Positions 11,440 through 11,595 of a stretch of 11,595 nucleotides of DNA are shown here, piece after piece. The position numbers were made by a program, and so were the translations under genes. The stretch lies in contig JAPKDE010000059.1 of assembly GCA_028822675.1 (NCBI GenBank), positions 1-11,595 on the forward strand, given 5' to 3'. The stretch is from Dehalococcoidia bacterium (lineage in GTDB: Bacteria > Chloroflexota > Dehalococcoidia > UBA3495). A model generated the notes under the pieces. It had not been told where the DNA came from and did no database searches. It worked only from the letters and a program-made list of their open reading frames with translations. Within the stretch, counting starts at the first letter, position 1; every line of letters begins with the position of its first letter.

Positions 11440-11595
11440 TTACCCCTTCATACTCAACGCAATTCTCTTGCGCTCCAAGTCCACTTCTAGGACTGTTACC
11501 CAGACTTGTTGTTGGACTTTTACTACGTCGGCGGGGGTGCTTACGTATTTGTTGGCTAGGTTGCTGATGTGGACTAGGCCGTCTTGATGGACGCC
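11440..11595 (-). CDS. C-terminal S1 RNA-binding domain, Tex-like (partial)
   Basis: A leftward frame enters from the right edge and ends at TAA 11440-11442, giving 51 residues. [18 protein letters not shown], then [20 protein letters not shown] and RIALSMKG. This is the second half of an S1 (OB-fold) RNA-binding domain. The [11 protein letters not shown]...VVKV...[16 protein letters not shown] pattern is that of the C-terminus of Tex, the transcription accessory protein, though other S1 proteins such as RpsA or Pnp share parts of it. The frame stays open to the edge, so most of the gene lies outside. It has no terminator within the 18 bp before the convergent AlbA_2 gene. Confidence 0.8.
   Translation of the reverse strand, partial: GVHQDGLVHISNLANKYVSTPADVVKVQQQVWVTVLEVDLERKRIALSMKG

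Noticed and set aside
11327..11587. 86-codon rightward frame at the right end
   Set aside because: It overlaps the AlbA_2 gene in another frame and is antisense to the clear S1-domain coding sequence.

Overview
The window looks like chromosomal DNA from an uncultured Chloroflexota of the Dehalococcoidia/SAR202 type. This is inferred, not proven. The support is two luciferase-like flavin monooxygenases plus an antibiotic-biosynthesis-monooxygenase-fold protein in 11.6 kb, a mid-range GC content, good Shine-Dalgarno sites beside TATAAT-type -10 boxes, and intergenic palindromic repeats of the CCCGTCATTCC and TTCGACAAGCTCAGGACGAACGG kind.

Layout, left to right. The 3' end of an unidentified plus-strand gene (1-128) is followed by a three-histidine-box fatty-acid desaturase (276-1418). 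The desaturase converges on a leftward block (4203 to 1515) across a bidirectional terminator. That block holds a small helical protein, a large membrane protein split into two overlapping frames, and a 62-residue protein. Next come a leftward luciferase-like monooxygenase (4585-5670) and a divergent MFS carboxylate-type transporter (5853-7196). A leftward two-gene redox operon follows (CPAC glutaredoxin-like protein, then WCGD thioredoxin-fold protein), divergent from the ABM-domain protein (8511-8825). A repeat-rich spacer (8899-9199) precedes a second leftward luciferase-like monooxygenase (9200-10255). An AT-richer rightward block with its own promoter (10374-11421) carries small ORFs and an AlbA_2 (Schlafen-type) domain. 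It ends 18 bp from the 3' end of a leftward Tex-like S1 protein at the window edge.

The most unusual locus is the membrane protein at 1781-3599. Read across one extra base near 2777, the two frames give one protein of about 605 residues built from five diverged copies of a two-helix module, each with an external loop usually carrying (Q/E)Fx(G). The third copy spans the frame change, which argues that the two frames are one gene. I recognise no family for it.

Three other small genes have an in-frame TAA between parts that read as one protein (4180-4182, 10577-10579, 10987-10989). The window may therefore carry accessory genes in decay, recoding, or sequence errors. The enzymes around them look intact and use TAA as an ordinary stop, so a changed genetic code is not supported.

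The intact genes suggest an oxidative, flavin-rich metabolism: lipid desaturation, two FMN/F420-type oxygenases, a quinol-monooxygenase-fold protein, carboxylate import or export, and thiol-redox proteins. No substrate can be named from sequence.
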